Shown here: piece by piece, positions 1 to 8,258 of the stretch | Numbering within the stretch: position 1 is the first letter of the stretch | Layout of the letters: every line of letters starts with the position of its first letter | Assembly: GCA_964523875.1 (NCBI GenBank) | Contig: CAZGAS010000014.1 | Coordinates: forward strand, 1 to 27,363 | Direction: 5' to 3' | Length of the DNA: 27,363 nucleotides | Origin: JAUVHV01 sp964523875 | GTDB lineage: Bacteria > Omnitrophota > Gorgyraeia > JABMRG01 | Translations under genes and position numbers: made by a program | The notes under the pieces: generated by a model | The model's input: only the letters and a program-made list of their open reading frames with translations | The model's database searches: none | What the model was told of the DNA's origin: nothing

Positions 1-35
1 TTACGGTTTACAGCCATTATTAAATTTTATTTCTT

Positions 36-1463
36 TTAAACAGAGACAAGTTTCACGCAGGCGTTTTCAATAGCCTTAAGCGTCTTAGCTGACTTTGACT
101 CGAAATAGACCCTTACAATGGGTTCTGTGCCGGAAGGCCTGAAAAGTACCCAGCTTCCGTCTTCTAAGATAAACCTGCATCCATCTTCTTTATCCCGCGA
201 TATTATATTTTGCGCGCCGAGTTTTTTTACGGAACCCGATAAAAGACGCTTCATTAAGGAAAGCTTCTTATCTTTCGTCAACTCCAAATCTATCCGATGC
301 GAATAAAGCCTGCCATATTCCTTATATATAGAATGAAGAATTTTCGCTATCGGCCTTCTCTCTTTCGCGACCATCTCAGCCACGAGGAGGCAGGCTACTA
401 TGCCATCTTTCTCTGGTATATGCCCTGAGAGGGAGAGCCCGCCTGATTCTTCTCCAGCAATAATACATTTATTGCTCAGTATACTTTCTACAAAATATTT
501 AAAACCCACAGGCGTCTCTACCACCTTTATACCGTGAGTTTTCGCGATAATATCGACCATATGCGTTGTCGCCACGGTCCTGGCAACAAAGTTTCCGTTC
601 TTCTGCTTTCTGCTTCTGAGTAAATGGTAAAAAAGTAATGTTATTACCTGGTTGGGCGTAATATATGTACCATCCGCGTCAACGATACCAAACCTGTCCG
701 CGTCTCCGTCCGTCGCGAGCCCAAGGTTAAAATTGGCTCTCTTCACAGCGGATATGAGCTCATGTATATTTTCCTGTGCCGGTTCCGGGCGCCGACCACC
801 AAAATAAGGATTTAGGAAATCATGCAAGACAATCCGCTTGCATCCCTGTTTCTCTAGTATATAATCGAGGTAGCCCCTCGAGGTTCCATAAAGACAGTCA
901 CACGCTATTTTAAGCCTTGCTTTTTTAATAGCCTTTAGGTCCACTATCTTTTCTACCTGTTTGAAGTATTCAGGGCTGGGGTCAAAAAGCGTTATCAACT
1001 TCTTATCTGCTGTATACTCTTTGTCTTTTTTTATTCCCTGCAACCTCTCTATATTGGATTCTATAATTTTGGTTATATCTAATGTCGCGGGGCCTCCTGT
1101 CTGCGAAGAAAATTTTATGCCATTGTAGTGCGGGGGATTATGACTTGCTGTAAAATTTATGCCTCCCGCGCATTGCTTTCTTATTATCTGGTAAGCTATT
1201 ACAGGTGTTGGTGTATCGCGGTCACAAAGAAATACTTTTATTTTATTCGCGGAAAGAACTGCCGCGGCTTCCTGCGCGAACTCTTTTGAGAGAAACCTGG
1301 TGTCGTATCCGACAATAACACTTTGGTTCTTTATTTTTTTCCTCTTATGCTCTCTTTTTATGTAATCCGCTATAGCCTGGACAACCAACCGCACATTGGC
1401 GAATGTAAAATCATCACTTATAATAGCCCGCCAACCAGACGTCCCAAATCTTATTTTTTTCAC
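36..1463 (-). CDS. Phosphoglucomutase/phosphomannomutase family protein
   Basis: A 475-residue alpha-D-phosphohexomutase, which interconverts hexose 1- and 6-phosphates in the cytoplasm for glycogen or cell-envelope sugars. All four signature loops are visible: the phosphoserine loop TASHNP (Ser107), the metal loop DGDADR (252-257), the sugar loop GEESGG (337-342) and the phosphate loop RPSGTEP (442-448). The length fits bacterial PGM/PMM proteins. The start is a GTG preceded by AGAGGGG about 8 nt upstream, and the protein begins MKKIRFGTSGWR, as the family does. It lies 16 bp after purN and is probably co-transcribed with it. The sugar loop does not settle whether glucose or mannose phosphate is preferred, so I give no symbol. 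Family assignment is certain; substrate is not. Confidence 0.93.
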   Translation of the reverse strand: MKKIRFGTSGWRAIISDDFTFANVRLVVQAIADYIKREHKRKKIKNQSVIVGYDTRFLSKEFAQEAAAVLSANKIKVFLCDRDTPTPVIAYQIIRKQCAGGINFTASHNPPHYNGIKFSSQTGGPATLDITKIIESNIERLQGIKKDKEYTADKKLITLFDPSPEYFKQVEKIVDLKAIKKARLKIACDCLYGTSRGYLDYILEKQGCKRIVLHDFLNPYFGGRRPEPAQENIHELISAVKRANFNLGLATDGDADRFGIVDADGTYITPNQVITLLFYHLLRSRKQKNGNFVARTVATTHMVDIIAKTHGIKVVETPVGFKYFVESILSNKCIIAGEESGGLSLSGHIPEKDGIVACLLVAEMVAKERRPIAKILHSIYKEYGRLYSHRIDLELTKDKKLSLMKRLLSGSVKKLGAQNIISRDKEDGCRFILEDGSWVLFRPSGTEPIVRVYFESKSAKTLKAIENACVKLVSV

Positions 1464-1479
1464 CTGTCTAGCCCCTCTT

Positions 1480-2079
1480 CTATGAAATCTTCACGATCCT
1501 ATTTACAATCTTAAGCCTGCCGTCAATAAATAACTTAATAGCCTCCGGATAAAGACGATGCTCAAGTTCATGTATCTTCTCCGCAAGCGTCTCTTGTGTG
1601 TCGTTACCTTCTATATTTACGGCCTCCTGCAATATTATCGGCCCAGCGTCCGTCTCTTCATTCACGAAATGGACCGTAACACCCGTCACCTTCACCCCGT
1701 AATCAAACGCGTCTTTTACGCCGCACGTTCCTTTAAAAGATGGGAGTAACGCGGGATGGATATTAATGATTCTTTCCCTATATTCATTAATAAAACCCTT
1801 GAATAGAAGCCGCATATATCCAGCAAGGCATATCAGTTCTATCCGTTCCTTGACAAGCTCCTCTATAATCCGAGCCTCGAACGCCTCTTGTGAGGAAAAA
1901 TCATTAATATCGATTAAGAACGTTTTAATGCCTTCGTTCTTTGCTCTTGTGAGAGCGTAAGCGTTAGGGTTATCACATACCATAAGTGCTATATTTGCGT
2001 TGATCAGGCCGCTTTTTACGGCGTTAATAATGGCCTGAAAATTAGAACCGTTGCCTGAACAAAAGACCGCGATATTCAC
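1480..2079 (-). CDS. purN: Phosphoribosylglycinamide formyltransferase (GART)
   Basis: A 199-residue PurN. It transfers the formyl group of 10-formyltetrahydrofolate to GAR in de novo purine synthesis. The catalytic triad falls at the same numbers as in the E. coli enzyme: Asn106 and His108 in NIHPALLP, and Asp144 in TDAGPI. The N-terminal SGNGSN phosphate-binding loop starts at residue 8. The start is a GTG at 2079; an upstream in-frame TGA rules out a longer form. The Shine-Dalgarno (AAAGGG) is rather distant, about 11 nt. A sigma-70-like promoter lies about 50 bp upstream and pgm follows 16 bp downstream. It is the only purine gene in the window and sits away from the pyrimidine operon. 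Confidence 0.96.
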   Translation of the reverse strand: MNIAVFCSGNGSNFQAIINAVKSGLINANIALMVCDNPNAYALTRAKNEGIKTFLIDINDFSSQEAFEARIIEELVKERIELICLAGYMRLLFKGFINEYRERIINIHPALLPSFKGTCGVKDAFDYGVKVTGVTVHFVNEETDAGPIILQEAVNIEGNDTQETLAEKIHELEHRLYPEAIKLFIDGRLKIVNRIVKIS

Positions 2080-2125
2080 TCTATATCACCCTTTCCATCT
2101 TCGTTAAGAAACCTCTAAAAAATTA

Positions 2126-2154
2126 AGTTTACCATTACACAATTACAATGTCAA
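2126..2154 (-). promoter_or_regulatory. Putative sigma-70 promoter of purN-pgm
   Basis: On the minus strand a perfect -35 box TTGACA (2154-2149) is followed by a 17-bp spacer and a -10-like TAAACT (2131-2126, 4 of 6 consensus bases). This would start transcription about 40 bp before purN. It lies in the 163-bp gap after the glycosyltransferase gene, as expected for the head of a new unit. Confidence 0.55.
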
Positions 2155-2193
2155 TTACTAATGCTGATGTTGCATCTGAAAAGATAGGTTACA

Positions 2194-2213
2194 ATAAACT
2201 GGGCCCTGTTTAT
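2194..2213. repeat. Imperfect palindrome between the GT39 gene and purN
   Basis: A 20-bp inverted repeat with arms ATAAAC and GTTTAT around a GGGCCC core and one T-T mismatch on each side. It sits 30 bp past the glycosyltransferase stop and 40 bp upstream of the purN -35 box. It could be an operator or part of a transcript 3' end, but no T-run follows it, so I do not call a terminator. Confidence 0.35.
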
Positions 2214-2242
2214 ATCAATATTCAAAAGAACATTACTCCCGA

Positions 2243-3943
2243 CTATTTGTCAAGGCAATACAACAGCAATGTTTCGCTGGAAAAAGATCCTATATCCGCT
2301 TGTGATTGCCAAATAAGCTTCGTATCTTCTTTAACTCCTGAAAATAATTGTTGTAATATTTTATTATTACCATACAACCGCTCTTCAAAGCGACCCATTG
2401 TAAGCTGTTTTCCGTCGCCTATAATATATAGCAAATAATCAGCAGCCATAAAAACGCCCCTCACAAAATCTTCATTTTGCTTATAGTCATATTGCCGCCA
2501 TCGGGATGTTATGGAAAGGCCCATTGGTGTAAAAATTTTTATCTCACGACTTGTGTTTCTTAGCTCTTCATAGATTAGCTCAATTGTAAGAGGAGCTGTG
2601 TCATTACCATCCTCAAAGAGAGCGACTATAATACGCTTATCATCGCTACCAGCAAGTTCAATATCAAGAAAATCAAATAGCCCCGCAACAGGTGTCTCTT
2701 TATCAACTGCGTGCAACAGGCCATATTGCACCCGATTGCCTAATAACTCTCCCGCGTTTTGCGGGTAAGGATGTTGTTTAAGAAAAAAAATGTAATCCGC
2801 GCCAAGGATTATAATAAAGAGCACTATAATAAGCACAGTGCTAATCCTGGAAAAATATAGTTTAAATAATTTATCTATTCTAAGCAGAAGGCCAGCTATC
2901 AAAACTGCTGCTAACGGCAGGATAGGAAGCAAAAATCTTGGTTGTACCGTGATAAAGCCGGCAATAAGCGAAAGCATGAAAAACGCGGATAAAAACCAAC
3001 TGAGGCATATAAGGCCCTTGCGCTGTTTTAGCAGCGCGGGCATTAACACAATAGTAGCTAAGAACAATAATACAAGGTTTGGTATCAAGATAAGGGGGCT
3101 TAACAACCCAATATATTCAAATGCGCGGGAGAGCAATCTATCTAATTGAAAATTCGTAAAAACACCCGATAGTTGAAGCGCCCCGGCGCGGCCTAGAGCA
3201 TCGGGCACACAGGATAAACGATATATGAGGACAGGTACATAATATATCGAGAAAAAAAGAGTGGCAATAGCGACAAAGAGTATACTATTAATAATCCTGC
3301 TCTTTTTAAAGACCTTGGAACCGGACTCTCCTGCAAAAAGACTGTATAATAAATACAATAACGCGGGAGCGATAAAATATACCGTGTATTTTGAGCTAAA
3401 CCAGAATCCAATGCCAGCGATAATACCTGCGGCAATTGAAAGTTTCCTGCTACTAAAACAATCAGCCCTTAATAAGATGTAGATGTTGAGCGTTAAAATG
3501 GCTGTAAGCGCGATATTAATATGGGTGATTCTTGAAAAACCTATTATAGCGGGAAAAGTAAAAGCTATCACAACGGCAAATAATCCGCATGGCTTGTTAA
3601 AAACAAAATTGCCTAATTTATATATTGACCATGCCAACAGAATAAGATAAATAATATTGACCATAGCCATAATATCATGGTTGGGCACGCTAAGCAGGTA
3701 AAAAGGAATAGGTACGAGCATGTAAAGCGGGGGGTAAAAATTGATATGAGAAAAAAACGCTTTAATATGCGCTGGGTTCAAGCCATGGATAAAATAATTA
3801 TAATACTCGCAGCTGCTAGAGTAGCAGACATTAGCATCATGGAAAGGAGGCATTGTATCTTTATATAGGAGGCAATAATTCGTTGTGCCAATAAGAAACA
3901 GCAACACTGACAACACTATAGCGGTTTTTGTCTTTGAACGCAT
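2243..3943 (-). CDS. GT39/PMT-like integral membrane glycosyltransferase
   Basis: A 566-residue multi-span membrane protein of the dolichyl-phosphate-mannose mannosyltransferase/ArnT-like (PMT_2) type, which uses polyprenyl-phosphate sugars on the outer face of the inner membrane. An N-terminal membrane segment (about residues 7-27) is followed by an outer loop with an acidic residue in PFHDAN, where the family carries its catalytic acid. A YPPLY motif of the kind seen in this family lies near residue 70. About ten further hydrophobic helices run to about residue 380, then a soluble C-terminal domain of about 180 residues. The start has no good Shine-Dalgarno; an AAGGAT lies too far upstream. 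It stands alone between the ASKHA gene and purN. Acceptor and sugar cannot be read from the sequence. Confidence 0.75.
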   Translation of the reverse strand: MRSKTKTAIVLSVLLFLIGTTNYCLLYKDTMPPFHDANVCYSSSCEYYNYFIHGLNPAHIKAFFSHINFYPPLYMLVPIPFYLLSVPNHDIMAMVNIIYLILLAWSIYKLGNFVFNKPCGLFAVVIAFTFPAIIGFSRITHINIALTAILTLNIYILLRADCFSSRKLSIAAGIIAGIGFWFSSKYTVYFIAPALLYLLYSLFAGESGSKVFKKSRIINSILFVAIATLFFSIYYVPVLIYRLSCVPDALGRAGALQLSGVFTNFQLDRLLSRAFEYIGLLSPLILIPNLVLLFLATIVLMPALLKQRKGLICLSWFLSAFFMLSLIAGFITVQPRFLLPILPLAAVLIAGLLLRIDKLFKLYFSRISTVLIIVLFIIILGADYIFFLKQHPYPQNAGELLGNRVQYGLLHAVDKETPVAGLFDFLDIELAGSDDKRIIVALFEDGNDTAPLTIELIYEELRNTSREIKIFTPMGLSITSRWRQYDYKQNEDFVRGVFMAADYLLYIIGDGKQLTMGRFEERLYGNNKILQQLFSGVKEDTKLIWQSQADIGSFSSETLLLYCLDK

Positions 3944-4069
3944 ATTATTAAAATATATGGCTTATCCTTATTACCCTGATTGATTTACCACAGTTCCAGG
4001 ATAACACTTTTAGCTTTTTTATCTTTAGGCAAGTGCGCGCGTGGATACAGCGCTAAGGGTTGGTAAATG

Positions 4070-5263
4070 TTATCCAATCCTGAGTGAATCGATAAATTCC
4101 TCGCCAAACGCCTGTCCTAAAAGGGGAAGATGCTCTATCTTACTAAGTACCGCGAGAATATGCTTGCGAAACAATGGATGTGTAGCGTAAAGGCGCAATC
4201 CTTTTAACGCGCCCGCTTTTAACTGTTTAACTTTACCTATCTCTATCTTGGGTATGAGCCCAATACCAATCACGCTCTTTACGTTCAGGCAGCTACCAAA
4301 AGAGCCGGTGAGTAACATCTGCTCTATATCTGCGCTTTCCGCGGGATACCTTCTAAGCAATACCTTTGTCGAGGCAAAAATAGCCGCTTTCGCTAGCTGG
4401 AGTTTTCTTATATCATTCTGCGTAATAGATATCTTTTTTTTACCACTTTTATAAATAACAAATTCTTTCTCTTTCATCTTGCCTGATCTATCCATTAAGC
4501 CCGTTCTAAAGATTTCGTAGCAAGCGTCTATAAGCCCACTTCCAGCTATTCCTTTTGGCGGTCCACCGCCTATAACGCTATACTCTACCCCTCGCTTTTT
4601 AATCGTTACACTTGCTATTGCCCCTTCTATAGCGGGCATACCGTTTTTCATATAGCGCGCCTCAAAAGCGGGCCCTGCCGCGGTGGAAGCGACAAGTATC
4701 CTGTCCTTGTTGCCGAGGACAACCTCTCCGTTTGTGCCTATATCAATGGCGAGTTTTAATCTTTTCTCCTTATGGATGTTGCTTGCCAGGATAACACTAA
4801 GCGCGTCTGAACCCACAAAACCTTCTATGTTCGGTAAAAAGGTTACAGAAACATTATCTGCGAGTTTAAGGCTGAGCATCTTAGCGTAAACCGTAATCTC
4901 CGATTTCTGGCTTGGCCTATAAGGTGGGGTTATAAGAGGTGCTGGATCAATACCGAGAAATAAATGGTGCATGGCACTATTGGCTACGCATAAAACTGAT
5001 TTGATATCCTGCCTCTTGTGCGGGCTGTCTGCGAGTAATTGATCTATAAGACTATTTACAGAAGAAGATACCGTCTTCTGTAAAAGTAACGCGTTCTGGT
5101 GACTTGTCAAGGCAAAACCTATTCGCGACACAAGATCGTCACCAAAGCGTGATTGCCTATTCAAAACAAGCCCGCTGGAGACTATCTTCTTTGTCCATTC
5201 ATCAAGTATACTGCCTGATATGGTAGTTGTACCGATATCAAGTAAAAGGGTCAACTTAGACAA
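4070..5263 (-). CDS. ASKHA-domain reductive-activator ATPase (RACo/DUF4445 type) without ferredoxin domain
   Basis: A 397-residue protein matching the C-terminal ATPase part of RACo/RamA proteins, which use ATP to push electrons uphill and reactivate corrinoid proteins. Visible motifs: the N-terminal phosphate loop LLLDIGTTT (about 7-15), a second loop AIDIGTNGEVV followed by STAAGPAFE (about 170-200), and GGGPPKGIAGSGLID, the adenosine-side motif. Full-length RACo carries an N-terminal [2Fe-2S] domain before the first loop. Here the reading frame begins directly at the ATPase part, so that electron entry site is missing. The start overlaps the thioredoxin stop by 8 bp, implying translational coupling, and the rnf operon lies just upstream. 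The target protein is unknown; no corrinoid protein or methyltransferase is in the window. Confidence 0.82.
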   Translation of the reverse strand: MSKLTLLLDIGTTTISGSILDEWTKKIVSSGLVLNRQSRFGDDLVSRIGFALTSHQNALLLQKTVSSSVNSLIDQLLADSPHKRQDIKSVLCVANSAMHHLFLGIDPAPLITPPYRPSQKSEITVYAKMLSLKLADNVSVTFLPNIEGFVGSDALSVILASNIHKEKRLKLAIDIGTNGEVVLGNKDRILVASTAAGPAFEARYMKNGMPAIEGAIASVTIKKRGVEYSVIGGGPPKGIAGSGLIDACYEIFRTGLMDRSGKMKEKEFVIYKSGKKKISITQNDIRKLQLAKAAIFASTKVLLRRYPAESADIEQMLLTGSFGSCLNVKSVIGIGLIPKIEIGKVKQLKAGALKGLRLYATHPLFRKHILAVLSKIEHLPLLGQAFGEEFIDSLRIG

Positions 5264-5585
5264 AATGCTTTTCTATCCTTTTTGTAAGTTCCGCCTCGCC
5301 TAACGCTCCGACTATTCGTTCCTGCTCGTTACCGTCTTTAAACAGGATAAGAGTGGGTATACTCATTATGCCCAGTTCTGTCGCGAGCTTGTGGTTATCA
5401 TCTATATCCACCTTGCAGACCTTAATCTTGCCTTGCTGCGCGTTGGCTATATTCTCCAGAGCAGGCGCTATCATCTTACACGGGGCGCACCATGGTGCCC
5501 AGAAATCTATCAGGCATAATCCTATTGTTTTTTTTACTTCTTGTTCGAAATTCGTTTCATTTATCTCGAATATATTTTCTGACAT
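5256..5585 (-). CDS. trx: Thioredoxin with WCAPC active site
   Basis: A 109-residue thioredoxin, full length for the family. The redox motif is W32-C33-A34-P35-C36 where most thioredoxins have WCGPC; the helix lysine follows at once (CK). The cis-proline segment SIPTLILFKDG lies near residues 75-85. There is no signal peptide, so it is cytoplasmic. The promoter-like element at 5652-5624 precedes it, and the 3' end overlaps the ASKHA gene by 8 bp. The pairing suggests that thioredoxin reduces or services the activator, or that both act on the same target; that is inference. The Gly-to-Ala change would be expected to alter redox potential modestly. Confidence 0.95.
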   Translation of the reverse strand: MSENIFEINETNFEQEVKKTIGLCLIDFWAPWCAPCKMIAPALENIANAQQGKIKVCKVDIDDNHKLATELGIMSIPTLILFKDGNEQERIVGALGEAELTKRIEKHFV

Positions 5586-5623
5586 TGTCTTATCTTTTTT
5601 TTAAACAACCGCTTTATACAACT

Positions 5624-5652
5624 ATTATATGACTAAAAATCGCGGCTGAAAA
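5624..5652 (-). promoter_or_regulatory. Putative promoter of the trx-ASKHA pair
   Basis: The minus strand shows TTTTCA (5652-5647), a 17-bp spacer and a perfect TATAAT (5629-5624), about 38 bp before the thioredoxin ATG. The spacer contains the string GATTTTTAGT, which recurs upstream of tRNA-Thr and, with one change, tRNA-Asp. The pair may therefore be transcribed independently of rnf, although only 88 bp separate them and I see no clear terminator. Confidence 0.5.
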
Positions 5653-5673
5653 ACACGCGCAAGATAAACGCTA

Positions 5674-6471
5674 CTATGCGCTATCTCCTCTTTTCCCAAT
5701 CGCCTTTGTCGGACATACTTCTAAACACTTGCCACAATTCGTACATTTTGTATAATCTATAACCGCTACGTTATCTTTTAACGCAATAGCGTTCGCGGGA
5801 CAGGCATTAACACATTTGCCGCAGGCTATGCATCCTGCTTTGCAAGCCTTAATAACGTCAGCGCCTTTATCACTTGAATGACACATAACATTATACATCT
5901 TCTTAAGCGGCGCCAACACAAGTATTTCTTTAGGGCATACTTTTACACACTTGCCACAGCCGGTGCATTTTTGAGTATCTATTTCAGGCAAACCGTCTTT
6001 ACCCATTCTAATAGCGTCAAAAGGGCATACCTCAACACAGCTTCCAAGACCTACGCATCCGAACATGCATGCCTTAGGCCCTTTCATCACCAGGGTCGCG
6101 ATATTACAATCTCTTATGCCGTGATATTGAAAATTATCCTTGCACCTGACGCCACCGCCACAGATTAAAGTGGCTACATATTTCTCTGTCACTGATATAT
6201 TTATTCCCAAAATATGCGCTATACTTTCCCTCTCTTTTTCATGGACTACCGGACAGGTTATACTGGTTACCTCGCCTGAGGCAAGCGTTTCCGCCAAACC
6301 ATAGCAGCCTGCCTGCCCACACGCACCACAGTTTGAGCCTGGAAGCAGCGAAAAGATATGCTCAATACGCGGGTCTTTTTTTACAAAGAAGAACCTCTGC
6401 ATAAAACCTAGCCATAATCCGAAGATTATACCTAGCGAACCCAACACTATAATCGGTAATAATATATCCAT
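5674..6471 (-). CDS. rnfB: Rnf complex subunit B, multi-[4Fe-4S] electron-entry subunit
   Basis: A 265-residue RnfB, the subunit thought to accept electrons from reduced ferredoxin. An N-terminal membrane anchor (about residues 4-26) is followed by the Fe-S motif C48-C51-C56-C73. Four ferredoxin-like motifs then follow: C135/C139/C145/C149, C169/C172/C175/C179, C214/C217/C220/C224 and C243/C246/C249/C253. Further cysteines at 104, 110, 122, 197 and 210 could ligate more iron. This is richer than the short proteobacterial RnfB and like the clostridial/Acetobacterium form. AAAGG precedes the ATG, and the gene begins 11 bp after rnfA. It is the last gene of the rnf set. Confidence 0.96.
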   Translation of the reverse strand: MDILLPIIVLGSLGIIFGLWLGFMQRFFFVKKDPRIEHIFSLLPGSNCGACGQAGCYGLAETLASGEVTSITCPVVHEKERESIAHILGINISVTEKYVATLICGGGVRCKDNFQYHGIRDCNIATLVMKGPKACMFGCVGLGSCVEVCPFDAIRMGKDGLPEIDTQKCTGCGKCVKVCPKEILVLAPLKKMYNVMCHSSDKGADVIKACKAGCIACGKCVNACPANAIALKDNVAVIDYTKCTNCGKCLEVCPTKAIGKRGDSA

Positions 6472-6482
6472 AAAGACCTTTA

Positions 6483-7091
6483 CTAAAATTTAAACCCTGA
6501 AAAACCTAAAAAAGCCATTGACATTAATGACGCGACAATAAACGCTATAGGTATACCCTCTAAAGGCCTTGGCACATCTGCCAGTTCTAGCCGCTCTCGT
6601 ATACCGGACATCAATAGCATAGCCAACGCAAAACCTATCCCCGCGCAAAAGGCCTGTAATAAAGATGCCATAAAAGAAAATCCGACAGATACGTCTTTTT
6701 TAAAAAACATATTTATATTTAATACCGTAACACCTAAAACGGCACAGTTTGTTGTAATCAATGTTATATAAATACCCATTGCGCGGTATAACACAGGGCT
6801 TAATTTTGCCATAGCCATCTCTACTGCCTGCACAAAAACCGCTATAACCAATATAAAGGCTATGGTCCTTAAGTATTCGAGACTAAATGGAACGAGTAGA
6901 TACTTGTAGACAATCCATGTTATAAAACCGGAGAGCGTCATTACAAAAATAACAGCCGCACCCATACCAAGCGCGGGTTTTGTCTGCTTAGAAACACCTA
7001 TAAAGGGACACAACCCTAAAAAGCGCGTAAGGATAAAATTATTAATAAAGATCGCGCTTATCGCTATTGTCATAAATTCGCCGTAATCCAT
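6483..7091 (-). CDS. rnfA: Rnf complex subunit A (integral membrane)
   Basis: A 202-residue RnfA with about six transmembrane helices. RnfA and RnfE form the symmetric membrane pair of the Na+- or H+-pumping Rnf complex. The signature NNFILTRFLGLCPFIGVSKQ begins near residue 19, and the conserved cysteine in GLCPF is present. A second conserved cysteine lies in the TTNCAVLG segment; in the complex these are taken to hold the intramembrane cluster. I prefer the ATG at 7091 over the GTG at 7097 because AAAGG lies 5 nt before the ATG and overlaps the GTG. It follows rnfE by 36 bp. Confidence 0.96.
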   Translation of the reverse strand: MDYGEFMTIAISAIFINNFILTRFLGLCPFIGVSKQTKPALGMGAAVIFVMTLSGFITWIVYKYLLVPFSLEYLRTIAFILVIAVFVQAVEMAMAKLSPVLYRAMGIYITLITTNCAVLGVTVLNINMFFKKDVSVGFSFMASLLQAFCAGIGFALAMLLMSGIRERLELADVPRPLEGIPIAFIVASLMSMAFLGFSGFKF

Positions 7092-7127
7092 AATCACCTT
7101 TCGGGGACTCTCCTAAAAAGGACACCC

Positions 7128-7715
7128 TTATCTTTTCTTTAACCAATTATTAAGCCCTATCAGAAGGCCTAGTGTCAACAACGCGCCCGGGGCAAGCCCC
7201 ATTATAATAGCCGGCTGAAACCCCGGTATCATCTGAAAACCTAAAAGCGTGCCCGAGCCAAAAAATTCCCTTATCGACGAGATTATTAGCAGCGCTAACA
7301 TAAATCCGGCACCCATACCAAGCGCGTCAAAAGCGGAGTAAATAACAGTGTTCTTTGAAGCAAACGCCTCTGCCCTTCCCAGGATAATACAATTTACTAC
7401 AATCAGTGGAACAAATATCCCTAAAGACTTATCAAGCACAGGAAAATAGGCCTTAAGAAGCAATTCTACTATAGTAACAAAAGTAGCGATAACAACAATG
7501 TAACATGGTATCCGTATCTTTGCCGGTATCAGCTTGCGCACCGATGATATAATAATATTTGAACCTAGCAACACAAATGTCGCCGCTATACCCATTCCCA
7601 AACCATTTCTTATATTATTTGATACCGCTAAAGTGGGGCACAACCCTAACAACAGCGCAAATGTAGGGTTTTCTATGTGTATACCTTTTTTAAATTCTGC
7701 GAATAGACTTTTCAT
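7128..7715 (-). CDS. rnfE: Rnf complex subunit E (integral membrane)
   Basis: A 195-residue RnfE, the partner of RnfA, with about six membrane helices. The N-terminus (FKKGIHIENPTFALLLGLCPTLAV, residues about 8-31) is characteristic, with the conserved cysteine in GLCPT. A second conserved cysteine follows in the VVNCIILGRAEAFA region. The ATG has almost no Shine-Dalgarno (A-rich stretch) and lies 12 bp after the rnfG stop, so translation probably depends on ribosomes leaving rnfG. RnfA and RnfE are clear homologues of each other here, sharing the GLCP and NC motifs at matching spacing. Confidence 0.96.
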   Translation of the reverse strand: MKSLFAEFKKGIHIENPTFALLLGLCPTLAVSNNIRNGLGMGIAATFVLLGSNIIISSVRKLIPAKIRIPCYIVVIATFVTIVELLLKAYFPVLDKSLGIFVPLIVVNCIILGRAEAFASKNTVIYSAFDALGMGAGFMLALLIISSIREFFGSGTLLGFQMIPGFQPAIIMGLAPGALLTLGLLIGLNNWLKKR

Positions 7716-7727
7716 ATTTTTTTAATA

Positions 7728-8255
7728 CTATTGTATCTCTTTGAGAAAATCCGCTGCATACTTTCTTATACCATTTACAACCGCTTCTGATGTTATCGTA
7801 GCACCTGTTATCGCCTCAATATCCTTGAGGGTTAAGGCCGGCGCGTTCTTGCCCTTGAACTGAGCTAAAAACCACGGGGCTTTGGCGCCATGCTTTATCT
7901 CTACACACCTTGCGCCAAAACCCGGGGTCTCTGACTGCGAAAGAACCTCAAGGCCTGTAATGGTGCCTTTGTCATCAATACCAACAAGCATCTTAATCTC
8001 CCCGGAATATCCCATACCAATAGCAGATAGGACATACCCGATAGACTTTCTTCCATTATAGCACTGATAATAATCGCCGCCGCTAAAACTCTTTTTATCA
8101 TACTTATCAGCCTCAGGCATTATCTCCTTTAGCGCCTGGTTAACTTCCTTATCCTTCTGCGCAGCGATAAGAGGCTTTGTTATGCTGTTTACACCGCCTA
8201 ATACCAGGGCCGCCGCTATACAGACTATCGCGAGAACCACAACAAAACGTAACAT
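7728..8255 (-). CDS. rnfG: Rnf complex subunit G, covalent-FMN protein
   Basis: A 175-residue RnfG with one N-terminal membrane anchor (about residues 3-21) and an exported FMN-binding domain. The flavin attachment motif T150-G-A-T153-I-T is present; by homology Thr153 carries the phosphoester-linked FMN. The GFGARC segment near residue 112 is also typical. A strong GGGAGGGG Shine-Dalgarno precedes the ATG, and the gene begins 3 bp after rnfD. The length is close to the shorter anaerobe-type RnfG. Confidence 0.95.
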   Translation of the reverse strand: MLRFVVVLAIVCIAAALVLGGVNSITKPLIAAQKDKEVNQALKEIMPEADKYDKKSFSGGDYYQCYNGRKSIGYVLSAIGMGYSGEIKMLVGIDDKGTITGLEVLSQSETPGFGARCVEIKHGAKAPWFLAQFKGKNAPALTLKDIEAITGATITSEAVVNGIRKYAADFLKEIQ

Positions 8256-8258
8256 TAT

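Noticed and set aside
1..17. Possible start of another minus-strand gene (ATG GCT GTA AAC CGT) after pgm
   Set aside because: Only five codons are visible and no Shine-Dalgarno precedes them, so it cannot be supported.
3944..4069. Possible promoter or terminator between the ASKHA gene and the glycosyltransferase
   Set aside because: I examined both strands. Only weak partial inverted repeats (TTATCC/GGATAA-like) are present, with no convincing -35/-10 pair and no stem with a T-run.
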